Assembly: GCF_018223745.1 (NCBI RefSeq)
Contig: NZ_CP073653.1
Coordinates: forward strand, 3,682,001-3,746,000
DNA length: 64,000 nucleotides
Direction of reading: 5' to 3'
Source of the DNA: Clostridium beijerinckii
Lineage (GTDB): Bacteria > Bacillota > Clostridia > Clostridiales > Clostridiaceae
Under the pieces are notes generated by a model. That model worked only from the letters and a program-made list of their open reading frames with translations. It did not search any database and was not told the DNA's origin. A program made the translations under genes and the position numbers. Below are positions 16,009 through 25,293 of the stretch, in pieces (the first letter of the stretch is position 1; the number at the start of each line of letters is the position of its first letter).

Positions 16009-17247
16009 CTAATTAAAATCTCCATCATATATTGCTTTTGCCATTGGGAAAGGTTCAAGTGCTCTTTCTAGAATTCCTTGAACATATCCTATTAATACTC
16101 CATAATTTACAATTGGTATTTCATATTTAACTGCATTACCAATTCTTGAAAGCATAGCAGCTCTATTTAACATGCAGCCTCCACAATGAATGATAAGTTT
16201 GTATTTCTTAACATCATCAGTAAATGAATTTCCAGAAGAATATTCAAAATTAATTTGTTTTCCTGTCATCTGACGTACCCATCTTGGTATTTTAACTGTT
16301 CCAATATCATCACATTGTCTGTGATGAGTGCATCCTTCTGAGATTAATACGTAATCCCCATCTTCTAAACTTTCTACTGCTTTAGCTCCTTTTACAAGTT
16401 CCATAAGATCTCCCTTATATCTTGCTTGCAATATTGAAAATGATGTAAGCATTATATCTTTAGGCGTATCTGCTGATGCCTTTAAGAAAACTTGTGAATC
16501 TGTTATAACAAGTTTAGGTTTTTTCTTTAAATTTTCAAGAGTTTCTCTTAACTCATGCTCTTTTGTTACAATAGCTATGGCATCACTTTCAATTATGTCT
16601 CTTATTGTTTGCTGCTGAGGAAGGATTAATCTTCCTTTAGGAGCTGCCTTATCAATAGGCGTAACAAGAACAACTAAATCTCCTGGGCTTATAAGGTCTC
16701 CAACTAATTTAAATTTATCTTCATTATCTGGTATTACGCTTATAATTTTTTGCTTAAGCTCATCTATTCCATTTTTATTTAATGCAGAAACTGAAACAAC
16801 AGTAGTTCCAATTGTCTTTTCTATCTCAGCCAATTCCTCTTTTTCTATGCTTTTCTTATCTGCCTTATTAAAAATACAAATTGTAGGTATCTTCTTTTCC
16901 TTTATTTGATCTATTATTGATCTATCATTCTCAGTAACTCCAACAGTAGCATCTACCACTACTAATGCAACATCTGTTTTTGATAAAACTTCAATAGTTT
17001 TCTTTTTTCTTGACTCACCTAATTCACTTTCATCGTCAAGTCCTGCTGTATCAATAATCATACAAGGTCCTATCGGAAGAATTTCTATAGCTTTATAAAC
17101 AGGGTCTGTAGTTGTCCCCTTAACATCAGAAACAATTGAAATTTCTTGATTTGTAAGTGCATTTATAATACTTGATTTTCCAGCGTTTGTCATACCAAAT
17201 AGAGCAATATGTACTCTTTCTCCAGACGGTGTTGTATTTAAACTCAT
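16009..17247 (-). CDS. hydF: [FeFe]-hydrogenase maturation GTPase HydF
   Basis: 412 residues, normal for HydF, the scaffold that assembles the 2Fe subcluster of the H-cluster and delivers it to hydrogenase. GTPase domain: P-loop GMTNAGKSS (18-26), switch GTTTDP, DTAGLDDE, NKADK. A dimerisation domain follows. The C-terminal cluster-binding domain has CTHHRQCDDIG and IIHCGGCMLN, supplying the His/Cys ligands of the [4Fe-4S] cluster. Single minus-strand gene, divergent from the aspartase gene; hydE and hydG are not in the window. GGAG lies before the ATG. Confidence 0.96.
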   Translation of the reverse strand: MSLNTTPSGERVHIALFGMTNAGKSSIINALTNQEISIVSDVKGTTTDPVYKAIEILPIGPCMIIDTAGLDDESELGESRKKKTIEVLSKTDVALVVVDATVGVTENDRSIIDQIKEKKIPTICIFNKADKKSIEKEELAEIEKTIGTTVVSVSALNKNGIDELKQKIISVIPDNEDKFKLVGDLISPGDLVVLVTPIDKAAPKGRLILPQQQTIRDIIESDAIAIVTKEHELRETLENLKKKPKLVITDSQVFLKASADTPKDIMLTSFSILQARYKGDLMELVKGAKAVESLEDGDYVLISEGCTHHRQCDDIGTVKIPRWVRQMTGKQINFEYSSGNSFTDDVKKYKLIIHCGGCMLNRAAMLSRIGNAVKYEIPIVNYGVLIGYVQGILERALEPFPMAKAIYDGDFN

Positions 17248-17402
17248 ATTATTTCTCCTTTGAATTAATTTTAATTACTCAAAAATATTTTTTTAAGTTG
17301 CCTATTCTATTATAATATAAAATATAAAGATATACATTGCAAAATAATTCTTTATTTATTGATGATTTATTATCAGTACAAAAATATTAAGGAGTGTTCA
17401 TT

Positions 17403-18800
17403 TTGAATTATAGATTAGAACAAGATGTATTAGGTGAAAGAAATATTGATAATTCTACATATAGTGGAATAAATACAGCAAGAGCTTTGGAGAATTTTGA
17501 TTTAAACAGCAAAAGTGTAAATCTAAATTTAATACGAGAAATTGCCCTTATTAAAAAAGCAGCTGCTATGACAAATAAAACCTTAAAATTTCTTGACCCT
17601 GAAAAAGCCGATGCAATAATAAAAGCAAGCGAAGAAGTTATATACGGAAAATTTGATTATGAATTTAAACTTAGTGCATTTCAAGGTGGAGCTGGTACAT
17701 CTACTAACATGAATGTAAATGAAGTTATTGCTAACAGAGCTATTGAATTGTTAGGAGGCGTTAAAGGGGACTACAATTTAGTTCATCCTCTTAACCATGT
17801 TAATATGTCACAATCAACTAATGATGTTTACCCTTCTGCCCTTAGAATTGCGGCAATTAGATTAATAAGAAAATTAAGTGATTCTTTATCAAGTTTGCAA
17901 GAAGCTCTTCAAATTAAGGAAAATGAATTTTCAGATATAATAAAGCTTGGAAGAACTCAGTTAATGGATGCACTTCCAATGACTGCGGGGCAAAGCTTTG
18001 GAGCATATTCTAAAGCTATCGAAAGAGACAGATGGAGAATATACAAAGTAGAAGAAAGATTAAGACAGATAAACCTTGGTGGTACAGCTATAGGTACAGG
18101 TTTAAATGCTACAAATAAATATGTATTTATGATGACAGATATTATCCAAAACCTTACTGGCCTTGGAATAGCAAGATCTGATTACCCTATGGACATTACA
18201 CAAAACTGTGATATATTCGTAGAAACTTCTGGACTTTTAAAATCGTGCAGCGTAAATCTTCTTAAGATTTCAAATGATTTGAGGCTCCTTAATTCTGGTC
18301 CTCGTGGTGGAATAGGAGAAGTACTTCTTCCTAAGATGCAGGCAGGCTCAACAATTATGCCAGGAAAAGTTAATCCTGTTATCCCTGAGATGGTTGCTCA
18401 AGTAAGCTTAAGAGTTATTTCTAATGACAGCGCCATAACCATGGCAAGTTCTATGGGACAATTAGAACTAAACGCTTTTACTCCACTTATAGCAGAATGT
18501 CTACTTGAATCTCTAGAACTTCTTGAAAGAAGCGTCACACTTTTTAAAGATAAATGCATAAATGATCTAAAAATGGATGAGGATAGATGCTTAGAAAACC
18601 TAGAAAATTCCTTAGTTTCTGCAACATCCTTAGTTCCTCACCTAGGTTATGATAAAGCCAGCTTAATATCAAAAAAAGCCTTAGCCACTGGAAAAACCAT
18701 AAGAGAGATTCTTCTAGAAGAACAAATATTACCTGAAGATATCATTGATAAAATATTATCTCCAACTGAATTAATAAGAACCCATATCCCAGGAAAATAA
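17403..18800 (+). CDS. aspA: Aspartate ammonia-lyase
   Basis: 465 residues of the aspartase/fumarase superfamily. The signature GSTIMPGKVNP is present, as are QSTNDVYPSA and GRTQLMDALPMT. The N-terminal DVLGERNIDNSTYSGINTAR resembles AspA rather than FumC. It would convert aspartate to fumarate and ammonium. The start is TTG at 17403, 7 bases after AAGGAG; the earlier GTG in frame lies on the ribosome site. Divergent from hydF across 155 bp. A HydF-linked ammonium supply is plausible but inferred. Confidence 0.88.
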   Translation: MNYRLEQDVLGERNIDNSTYSGINTARALENFDLNSKSVNLNLIREIALIKKAAAMTNKTLKFLDPEKADAIIKASEEVIYGKFDYEFKLSAFQGGAGTSTNMNVNEVIANRAIELLGGVKGDYNLVHPLNHVNMSQSTNDVYPSALRIAAIRLIRKLSDSLSSLQEALQIKENEFSDIIKLGRTQLMDALPMTAGQSFGAYSKAIERDRWRIYKVEERLRQINLGGTAIGTGLNATNKYVFMMTDIIQNLTGLGIARSDYPMDITQNCDIFVETSGLLKSCSVNLLKISNDLRLLNSGPRGGIGEVLLPKMQAGSTIMPGKVNPVIPEMVAQVSLRVISNDSAITMASSMGQLELNAFTPLIAECLLESLELLERSVTLFKDKCINDLKMDEDRCLENLENSLVSATSLVPHLGYDKASLISKKALATGKTIREILLEEQILPEDIIDKILSPTELIRTHIPGK

Positions 18801-18812
18801 AACAAATTGAAT

Positions 18813-18860
18813 GTGCCCTTTAAAGTATATTTTTACTCTAAAGGGCACACTTTTATTTTA
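18813..18860 (+). terminator. Intrinsic terminator of aspA
   Basis: GTGCCCTTTA and TAAAGGGCAC form a 10-bp stem followed by ACTTTTATTTTA. It overlaps the last bases of the convergent spore gene and may serve both. Confidence 0.88.
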
Positions 18861-20414
18861 ATAATAAAATCTTGGAATATTCCTTTCATTATCAAATCCA
18901 GGTATAACTGGTGGTCTAAATTCATTCATTCCAAAGCTTCTGCTTGATTCAGTTGTATTAAGTTCTGCAAGTTTTGTTACTCCAACATAAATATCTGATA
19001 TCCTATACCATGTTGCATAATCAACTACTCCTGTTTGAGGTAATGTAAATATTTGTTGAAATGTTTTAACTGCTGCAGCTGTCTTTGGTCCATATTTTCC
19101 ATCTTCAGCTATCTTAGGAATGAGCGGATAATTTCTTGCTATTCTGTTTAATTGACCTTGAATTACTCTTACAGCTGGTCCAGATGACCCAAGTGTTAAT
19201 TCTCTTCCTGGGTATGACATTGGTATTCCTGCAACCTTCTCAGCTGTAGTTAATTCAATATTATTTCCATAGTAACGTGTTAATATATCGTATGGTCCAA
19301 GACCTTGGCGTGACAATTCCTGACTTCCCCATTGACTTAACCAGTTAGGACAAGTAACGCTCTTTCCATCGCAATATTGTGCAAAAAGCGGCTGCTTTCT
19401 TCCAACTCTTCTTATATATGTTGAAAAGATTTCATCTACAATTTCACTTATGTTATCATAAATATTTCTGCCATAATTAAATGCTTGATCATAAGCTGTG
19501 GAACTTGTAATATCGAAATTTTTTCCCTTACCTCTATACCATTCAGTAAATATTCTATTTAATGTGAATGATACAATACAGAAAATATTTGCTCTTATAG
19601 CTGATCCTGTCCAAGTTGAATATATTTCACATGAGGCAACATTTTTAATATAATCTTTAAATGGCACCTTATAATTTGGTGCTGATGGATCATTTGGACT
19701 ACCTTGATGAACAATGACAAATTCAGGCACTACAGGCTGTGGTAATACAACCCCTGAAGTTGGCGGTGGTAATGGCTTATCTTCTGCCTCTGGTATCTTA
19801 GGAGGAAAATTTCCATTCAAAGTATTTGGCAGTATGTCTATAACTTCTTGTCTCATAGAGCCTCTGCCTAAATTAGGTTGCAAATTACATATCTGATATG
19901 CAATTTCTGTAGGAAACACTTGGCATCCTCTTATTATTATAGGATTAAACCCTTCTCTCTCAACAGTTATATCATATAAACTATAAGGTATTTGATTACT
20001 ATTAGGATTTAAGGAATATTCCAATGGTGGTGCCGGTAGTTCTATAATATTAGTTAATCCAACTACATCAGTAACTAACTCAATGGTTCTATCATTACCT
20101 AAAGTAGATTGTCCTCTTACTGTTATTCTAGCTCTATCTACTGGAATATAATCGTTTCCTCTGAAACATTGTATCTTCAAGCCACCTATTTTTGGTGTAG
20201 CACTTCCAGTGCTTGGCGTCGTTCCAGTATTTGCTGGGGCACTTCCTGTAATGTTTCCTGCACCTAATGTAGCACCTCCAGTACTTGGTGTTGTGACATT
20301 CCCAGCAGCGCTTCCTGTAGCACCTCCTGCACTTAAAGTTGAACCTCCAGCTGTATTTGGTATCATATTTTCGCCAGTACTACCTGTAACATTTCCACTA
20401 CTTATATTCTCCAT
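18858..20414 (-). CDS. SleC-like spore cortex-lytic/peptidoglycan-binding protein
   Basis: 518 residues. Residues 1-75 are a low-complexity Gly/Ser/Thr/Ala stretch with repeats such as TGSAPANTGTTPSTGSATP. Next is a beta-rich domain (GGLKIQCFRG, ITVRGQ), a Pro-rich linker (PLPPPTSGVVLPQP), a SpoIID/SleC-type catalytic region (SCEIYSTWTGSAIRANIFCI then NRIFTEWYRGKGKNFDIT), and a C-terminal peptidoglycan-binding domain (GPAVRVIQGQLNRIARNYP, DGKYGPKTAAAVKTFQ). SleC is a lytic transglycosylase degrading cortex in germination. The low-complexity N-terminus is unusual. AGAGGA precedes the ATG. Confidence 0.78.
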   Translation of the reverse strand: MENISSGNVTGSTGENMIPNTAGGSTLSAGGATGSAAGNVTTPSTGGATLGAGNITGSAPANTGTTPSTGSATPKIGGLKIQCFRGNDYIPVDRARITVRGQSTLGNDRTIELVTDVVGLTNIIELPAPPLEYSLNPNSNQIPYSLYDITVEREGFNPIIIRGCQVFPTEIAYQICNLQPNLGRGSMRQEVIDILPNTLNGNFPPKIPEAEDKPLPPPTSGVVLPQPVVPEFVIVHQGSPNDPSAPNYKVPFKDYIKNVASCEIYSTWTGSAIRANIFCIVSFTLNRIFTEWYRGKGKNFDITSSTAYDQAFNYGRNIYDNISEIVDEIFSTYIRRVGRKQPLFAQYCDGKSVTCPNWLSQWGSQELSRQGLGPYDILTRYYGNNIELTTAEKVAGIPMSYPGRELTLGSSGPAVRVIQGQLNRIARNYPLIPKIAEDGKYGPKTAAAVKTFQQIFTLPQTGVVDYATWYRISDIYVGVTKLAELNTTESSRSFGMNEFRPPVIPGFDNERNIPRFYY

Positions 20415-20439
20415 AACATTCCTCTTTCTATTTTTTCAA

Positions 20440-20747
20440 GATATTATATTTAATAAATGCAATATTTATTACTAAAAAATATAATTATGGTTAATAATTA
20501 TTTACTGAAAGTGCATAATATTTATGTACTCTTAATATCTTTTTATGTGAAACCTTTAATTTGGAATTTTATATTCCAGCTTAATTTAATTGAACTCATA
20601 CAGGACAAATAGAGCATGAATAAAGGAAAGTTTCTTCAAGATAAAACGGTAGTGTTGGTGGAGAAACTATACGAAATATCTTATGAATCTTTGGTCTATT
20701 ACTTTCTTTCATGTACCTAAAACAAATTTTAGGAGGTGTATTTTTAA
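20440..20747. other. Intergenic region between spore gene and methyltransferase
   Basis: AT-rich; holds the divergent promoter area. A 34-codon frame at 20616-20720 has only a weak ribosome site and is not called. No hairpin or repeat that I can support. Confidence 0.4.
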
Positions 20748-21323
20748 ATGATGACACAAAAACTAGATGCAAAAGACACGCTCAAGATAGAAAATGAAAA
20801 GAGAAGAAAAATATTGCCACCTGAACAGACACTTATTAATCTTGATCTGCAGACTGGAGATGTAATGGCTGATATAGGATGCGGCATTGGATATTTTACT
20901 ATTCCCGCCTCTAAAATTGTAGGAAAAAACGGTAAGATATTAGCACTTGATATATCAGATGAAATGTTGCAAGATGTTGAAGAAAAAATAATTGAAAATA
21001 ACATATCAAATGTTGAGACTATTTTAACAGAGGAAAATCACTTAAAATTAGAAAGCAATTCGGTCACATTTGCTTTTGCAAGTAATATAATTCATGAAGT
21101 CGAAGAAAAAGAGAGATTTTTAAATGAAATAAAAAGAATAATATGCCCAGAAGGGAAAATTGCTATACTTGAATGGGAAAAAATTGATAGTAATTTTGGA
21201 CCTCCTATTGAACGTAGATTAGACAGGATGGATCTAATAAAACTATTGGATGAACTTAATTTTTCAACCATATCAACTATAGATATTGGTGAAGACTTCT
21301 ACGGAATAATCGCCCAAAAATAA
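20748..21323 (+). CDS. Class I SAM-dependent methyltransferase (Methyltransf_11/25 type)
   Basis: 191 residues. SAM motif I is VMADIGCGIGYFTIP, motif post-I ILALDISDEM, and SNIIHEVEEKERFLNEIKRI is the motif III helix of UbiE/arsenite-methyltransferase-like enzymes. The N-terminal KLDAKDTLKIENEKRRKILP has been seen in small clostridial methyltransferases of unknown substrate. AGGAGGTG lies 9 bases before the ATG at 20748; ATG at 20751 is also possible. Followed directly by a long-hairpin element. Confidence 0.88.
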   Translation: MMTQKLDAKDTLKIENEKRRKILPPEQTLINLDLQTGDVMADIGCGIGYFTIPASKIVGKNGKILALDISDEMLQDVEEKIIENNISNVETILTEENHLKLESNSVTFAFASNIIHEVEEKERFLNEIKRIICPEGKIAILEWEKIDSNFGPPIERRLDRMDLIKLLDELNFSTISTIDIGEDFYGIIAQK

Positions 21324-21325
21324 AA

Positions 21326-21640
21326 TCAATTTCTATTGATAAACCAACTAATACCTGAACTTATGGGTATGCCTCACCGAAATGAATAGCATACTTTTGT
21401 TCCAGTTTCTAGGTAATTCTGCTGGGTGATTCCAAGGCTATGAAGTTGCCCCCAAAGTGCTAGCCTCAAAGAACAAGCTTTGAACTAGCACATTTGGAAC
21501 AACTTGTAGCCAAAGAATCACAGCCATCAAAATTACCAACGAAACATTCCACAAAAGTATGTTACTCATTTCTGGTTGGAAAATACTTCATGGTTCAAGT
21601 ATAGTTTATGATTGTGTTATCTATATTTTTATATATATCC
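21326..21640. repeat. Long-hairpin element, A/A type (2)
   Basis: The left arm (ACTTTTGTTCCAGTTTCTAG, GGGTGATTCCAAGGCTATGA, AAGTGCTAGCCTCAAAGAAC) pairs with the right arm (GAACTAGCACATTTGGAACA, CCAAAGAATCACAGCCATCA, CATTCCACAAAAGTATGTTA). TTGATAAACC and TTATCTAT lie at the ends. Confidence 0.75.
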
Positions 21641-21706
21641 AAGCTAAGAAATTGACATATAAAGCAAGCTAACTCATGTAAATCAAAGGTATAAGTAAAA
21701 GCTTGT

Positions 21707-21995
21707 CTATATGGATAAACAATTTAAGAACTTCATTTATACTTTACAATAAATACAATACTAGAAAGTAGAAACATTTTTATGCAGCAGGCATTTAAAA
21801 ATGAGCTGTTAAAAGTGCTTTATTGTAGGTTGTTCTACTTGTGCTTGTCACACTGAAAATGGGAGCAAGCACAAGTGGCGACAACCTGCAATTTAGCACT
21901 TTCAGCGAAATTTTTATAGTCCTGCGAAGCAACAATGTTTTTACTTTCGGTTGGCTATATGTATGATTCTAATCCATACTTGGTTTATCTATATT
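21707..21995. repeat. Long-hairpin element, B/B type (3)
   Basis: Arms GAAAGTAGAAACATTTTTAT...GTAGGTTGTTCTACTTGTGC and GCACAAGTGGCGACAACCTG...AACAATGTTTTTACTTTC fold into one imperfect stem of about 90 bp. Ends carry TCTATATGGATAAAC and GGTTTATCTATA. Confidence 0.75.
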
Positions 21996-22053
21996 TATAT
22001 CACAAAAAAAGAGCCCCTCTTTATAAGAACTCTTTTTTATCTAGATTTCTAAT

Positions 22054-22218
22054 CTAGCTTAATTGAATTAAATGGCTATACTCGTCCAAAATAGAATCTA
22101 ATTGTTGACTTGCAACAATTACCTCAGGATCGAACAAATCAACTTTTTCCTTTATTATATTTAGAAGGTTTTGTTCCATCTCATAAATTTGCCTATCTAT
22201 TTTGTTTATAGAATCCAT
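22054..22218 (-). CDS. Spo0E-family aspartyl-phosphate phosphatase
   Basis: 54 residues, the normal Spo0E size. IDRQIYEMEQNLLNIIKEKV and SQQLDSILDEYSHLI form the two-helix hairpin; SQQLD is the family signature (SxxLD). Spo0E proteins dephosphorylate Spo0A~P and so delay sporulation. AAAGGAG lies 8 bases before the ATG at 22218; the longer frame has no ribosome site. The longer frame's 27 extra codons are rejected. Confidence 0.88.
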   Translation of the reverse strand: MDSINKIDRQIYEMEQNLLNIIKEKVDLFDPEVIVASQQLDSILDEYSHLIQLS

Positions 22219-22299
22219 AATTAATTCTCCTTTATTTGTTAATATCTTTAAGAATTTTTTTATAATTTTATCAGATAAACCAGTAAGGTATGTTGCCAA

Positions 22300-22661
22300 A
22301 ATTGCTGCATAAGGAGGGTTTGCTTCTATTTTCTACTGATTTATTTTAATTTGTTTTGACACTAATATATTAACCTTAACTTACACTTATACTCTTTAAA
22401 AATATTAGAAAAAATAGTATTAATATAACATCTTGCCTACGTTTAACCAATTTCATACATAATATCAAATATAAAAGTAAATTTATATCTTAAAAATAAG
22501 TGCTTATGAGTAGTCATTAATAAATTAAAACAATCTATCCTAAAAACTCTATTTTTACTAATTATAACTTGAATATATATTACAATGTTTCATAGACTAC
22601 TCTTGATACAACATTCAAACTTATTAAATTGCACCCCCGGCCATTATTCTTCTCTTTTACC
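22300..22661. other. Gene-free region, possible small RNA
   Basis: No frame with a ribosome site. It ends in a GC-rich patch (CACCCCCGGCC at 22632) and an intrinsic terminator on the plus strand, with no plus-strand gene for 1.3 kb upstream. TTGACA occurs at 22356 but no convincing -10 at the right distance. Confidence 0.3.
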
Positions 22662-22692
22662 AGCCCCTTATTAATTAAGGGGCTATTTTTAT
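22662..22692 (+). terminator. Orphan intrinsic terminator
   Basis: AGCCCCTTA-TTAAT-TAAGGGGCT followed by ATTTTTATT. No coding gene ends before it on the plus strand. Confidence 0.75.
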
Positions 22693-22801
22693 TAAATTAT
22701 ATATTTTAAAAATTATAGAATTGTTGTGCCTAATTTTGAATATTTTATTCATTTGAGGGCAAGCTATTTTCATATTAATTTTTGTGAAAAGGAGAATTTT
22801 A

Positions 22802-22966
22802 ATGAACAAAATGCTATTTCAAACTCGTAGAGAAAGAATTATATCATTTATCAAACTACTAAATAAAGATCTTGATTTAAGTTTTACTGAAAAGGAAATC
22901 GAAGATGATAATTTCACAGATATGCCTAAAAAGAATAATGTTATCCCATTTAAAAAAGTTGAATAA
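22802..22966 (+). CDS. Small basic hypothetical protein, 54 residues
   Basis: MNKMLFQTRRERIISFIKLL NK-type amphipathic helix start, then an acidic middle (TEKEIEDDNF) and a NVIPFKKVE end. AAGGAG lies 8 bases before the ATG at 22802, chosen over the upstream in-frame ATG. Cytoplasmic, no membrane segment. Family not recognised. Adjacent to the convergent MBL-fold gene, sharing a terminator. Confidence 0.6.
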   Translation: MNKMLFQTRRERIISFIKLLNKDLDLSFTEKEIEDDNFTDMPKKNNVIPFKKVE

Positions 22967-23018
22967 CAATGTATCTATATTTATTAAAGTAGTCCAAGAT
23001 ATCTAAATATAATAAGCA

Positions 23019-23085
23019 AAAAAGAGTGCCAATTGTTGTTTGTTATATGTTAAAAAACTTAACAACATAATACTCACTCTTTTTT
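23019..23085. terminator. Bidirectional terminator
   Basis: AAAAAAGAGTG and CACTCTTTTTT are the base of a longer interrupted hairpin (inner GTTGTTT...AACAAC) between the convergent genes at 22802 and 23092. Confidence 0.75.
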
Positions 23086-23091
23086 AATTTA

Positions 23092-23784
23092 TTAAAGAAA
23101 TATTTTATTACGGTAATCTTCTGAACATTTCATTTCCTTTAATCGTTCTATTACGGAGCTGTCTCCCCAAAAATGAATTGGAAACACTTTATCTGTATTA
23201 GTGTTTTTCATGAAATAATCAAATCCTAAGTAAAATTCGTCCCCTTGCCTAGGGTCTAAAACTACAAATGCAGCATCAAAATGTCTATTCTTGATCTTAT
23301 TAATTTCTTCTTCAAATCTTTCTCTTGCACTTTCATTGTCCTTTTGATCCCTTCCATTCCACCACCATAGATTAAGATCTCCCGCATGATAAATTGTTTT
23401 ATCTTCTGCTGTTACAATAAATGCTACGCCCTCATCTGTTGAATTTAATGTCTCTATTTTCAAATCTGATATTTCAAGAGTTTTATTAATATCTATAAAT
23501 TCTATTTTTTCATAAACCTCATCAACAACACCATGAGTATTAAAAAATTTTCTACCAAATTTCTTCTTGATATCTTTTGAAAAAATGTACACAACATTTG
23601 GATATTTATTTAATAACTGAAAAATATCTATATTAAAATGATCATGGTGATTATGGCTTGAAAACACGTATATTGTCTTTTCTGGCTCAAAATCTGGAAG
23701 CTGACCTTTAAAATAATCAAATATCAAAACTACTTTATCAAGTTCAACTGAAAAACAGCTATGTTCAACATATGTAATATTCAT
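23092..23784 (-). CDS. MBL-fold metallo-hydrolase
   Basis: About 230 residues, UlaG/RNaseZ-like small MBL protein. MNITYVEHSCFSVELDKVVL is the typical start; the zinc motif is SSHNHHDHFN (HxHxDH), and the next His ligands are AGDLNLW-preceding IYHAGD and the C-terminal PIHFWGD. Such proteins hydrolyse phosphodiester or lactone substrates; substrate unknown. AAGG lies 9 bases before the ATG at 23784, preferred over the first of the clustered ATGs. Confidence 0.87.
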   Translation of the reverse strand: MNITYVEHSCFSVELDKVVLIFDYFKGQLPDFEPEKTIYVFSSHNHHDHFNIDIFQLLNKYPNVVYIFSKDIKKKFGRKFFNTHGVVDEVYEKIEFIDINKTLEISDLKIETLNSTDEGVAFIVTAEDKTIYHAGDLNLWWWNGRDQKDNESARERFEEEINKIKNRHFDAAFVVLDPRQGDEFYLGFDYFMKNTNTDKVFPIHFWGDSSVIERLKEMKCSEDYRNKIFL

Positions 23785-23941
23785 TTGCATCATCCTTTTT
23801 TTATAAATTTCATCTCATGCTCTACATCCACAAGAGTAATCTTCACCAATTTAACTTAAATAATCAATTCTTTAAGACAAGCAAAATCACTGGCGAATAT
23901 ATTTTATTTTTTACTCTCTATCAAATCTTAACTTACTAATC

Positions 23942-24667
23942 TTAAATAAATCCTATCATAACAACTATAAATATCAAAAATAAAACTGCTAATCCAGTAA
24001 CCAATACCTTTACTTTAAGCATTGAATAAAATATTTTGCAAAACTCTTCTTTTAGAAACTTAGAAAGCACACTTATTTTTTCCTTATAGCTTATATAAAG
24101 AAGTATTAATAATATAGCGATTAAAACTGCTATTAATAGATACCATTTTGATATTTCATTATATTTATTCCAGTTTGCTCCAAGAACCCTTCCCAAAGAT
24201 ATAAATGTAGTAGTCCATATGAATGCACCTAAATATGCACTAATCGCAAACTTCTTATATGATACCTTAGTCATGCCAGAAAAGTAGCCTGTAATATGCC
24301 TTATTCCTGGAATAAAATATGCTACAATCAGCAATATACCACCATATTTTTGATACCATGTTGAAATCTTATCCATCCTATTTTTATTTAGATGAATATA
24401 AGATCCATATTTCTCAATTAATTTTATTTCTAATGCCCTGCCAATGAAATATGATATAGTAATACCTATTATAGCCCCACTTGTAGCCACTATAATGCTG
24501 AGCAGATAACTCATTTTATTCATATAAACAACATATCCACAATAAGTCATTAGTGCCTCACCAGGCAAAGGAAATGCTATTAATTCTAACGCTAAACTTA
24601 TAAGCACTGCTATATATCCATAATGATTAAACAATTCTATAACATGATCCAATACTCTCACTTCCAC
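23942..24667 (-). CDS. DedA-family membrane protein
   Basis: About 241 residues, SNARE-associated PF09335 domain. FPLPGEALMTYCGYV and YFIPGIRHITGYFSGM (with the conserved Arg and Gly residues of the DedA re-entrant loop) are clear; several membrane helices follow. DedA proteins are proposed lipid flippases (undecaprenyl phosphate, phosphatidylethanolamine) needed for envelope stability. An extra pair of C-terminal helices (LKVKVLVTGLAVLFLIF) extends beyond the minimal domain. The start codon is uncertain: GTG 24667 has a poor ribosome site. Confidence 0.88.
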   Translation of the reverse strand: MEVRVLDHVIELFNHYGYIAVLISLALELIAFPLPGEALMTYCGYVVYMNKMSYLLSIIVATSGAIIGITISYFIGRALEIKLIEKYGSYIHLNKNRMDKISTWYQKYGGILLIVAYFIPGIRHITGYFSGMTKVSYKKFAISAYLGAFIWTTTFISLGRVLGANWNKYNEISKWYLLIAVLIAILLILLYISYKEKISVLSKFLKEEFCKIFYSMLKVKVLVTGLAVLFLIFIVVMIGFI

Positions 24668-24852
24668 GGCTTAATAATTTTCTGCATACTTCCTTCGCAA
24701 TAAATCTTATCTTAATTCTCCATATTTGATAAAGAGTCGCAAGCAAATATGATTTATTTGGAATTAATGCATTTATTATATTACTAATTATAACCTCTTT
24801 TCATTTATTTTGCATAGTTTAATCATTTAGCATATATTCCTTTAAACATTAT

Positions 24853-24905
24853 AAAAAGCCAACAGAACAAATATAACAATGTTATATTGCTCTGCTGGCT
24901 TTTTA
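24853..24905 (-). terminator. Terminator after SASP gene 1
   Basis: AAAAAGCCAACAGAAC pairs with GCTCTGCTGGCTTTTT around a palindromic ATAACATTGTTAT-like loop. Confidence 0.85.
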
Positions 24906-24966
24906 ACCGCAAGGGGATAGTTATTATATTGCGAAGAAATGGTTTTCTATTATTCTATGTTACTAA

Positions 24967-25176
24967 TTACTTTAAACCTTGTTCGTAGCTTTCAATCATG
25001 TGCTTAACCATGTATCCGCCAACGTATCCATTTTGTCTTGAAGATAAATTTCCTTTATCTTGATTTTCGTAATCATGTAATCCTACTTCTGAAGCAACCT
25101 CAGTTTTTAATCTGTTTAATCCTTGTTTTGCTTCTGGTACTAATGTTCTGTTTCTTCCACTATTATTTGATGACAT
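24967..25176 (-). CDS. Alpha/beta-type small acid-soluble spore protein (1)
   Basis: 69 residues. Conserved SASP blocks: PEAKQGLNRLKTEVASEVGL, containing the germination-protease site (TEVASE), and GNLSSRQNGYVGGYMVKHMI. These proteins coat spore DNA, protect it from UV and heat, and feed the outgrowing spore. The family's usual NGSVGG is NGYVGG here. GGGAGG lies before the ATG. Two paralogues are in the window. The upstream block 25200-25290 is conserved among them and is the likely sigma-G promoter. Confidence 0.96.
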   Translation of the reverse strand: MSSNNSGRNRTLVPEAKQGLNRLKTEVASEVGLHDYENQDKGNLSSRQNGYVGGYMVKHMIESYEQGLK

Positions 25177-25199
25177 ATACATCTACCTCCCTTAATTAA

Positions 25200-25293
25200 T
25201 ATTTTGTTTGCAGTAATATATTAACCAGTATGATAAATTATAATCTATAAAAATATTAACAAAAGTAGTACAGATAGCTTGTATTAGATAACT
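25200..25293 (-). promoter_or_regulatory. Conserved SASP upstream block (1)
   Basis: Shares GGTTAATATATTACTGC and TTTTTATAGATTATA with the blocks at 41640-41750 and 49160-49250. With the second paralogue it also shares GTACAGATAGCTTGTATTAG further upstream. CATACTGG is a candidate sigma-G -10, but the -35 cannot be fixed by eye. Confidence 0.5.

Noticed and set aside
20616..20720. 34-codon plus-strand frame before the methyltransferase gene
   Set aside because: Only a weak AGGA at poor spacing and no recognisable feature; not called.
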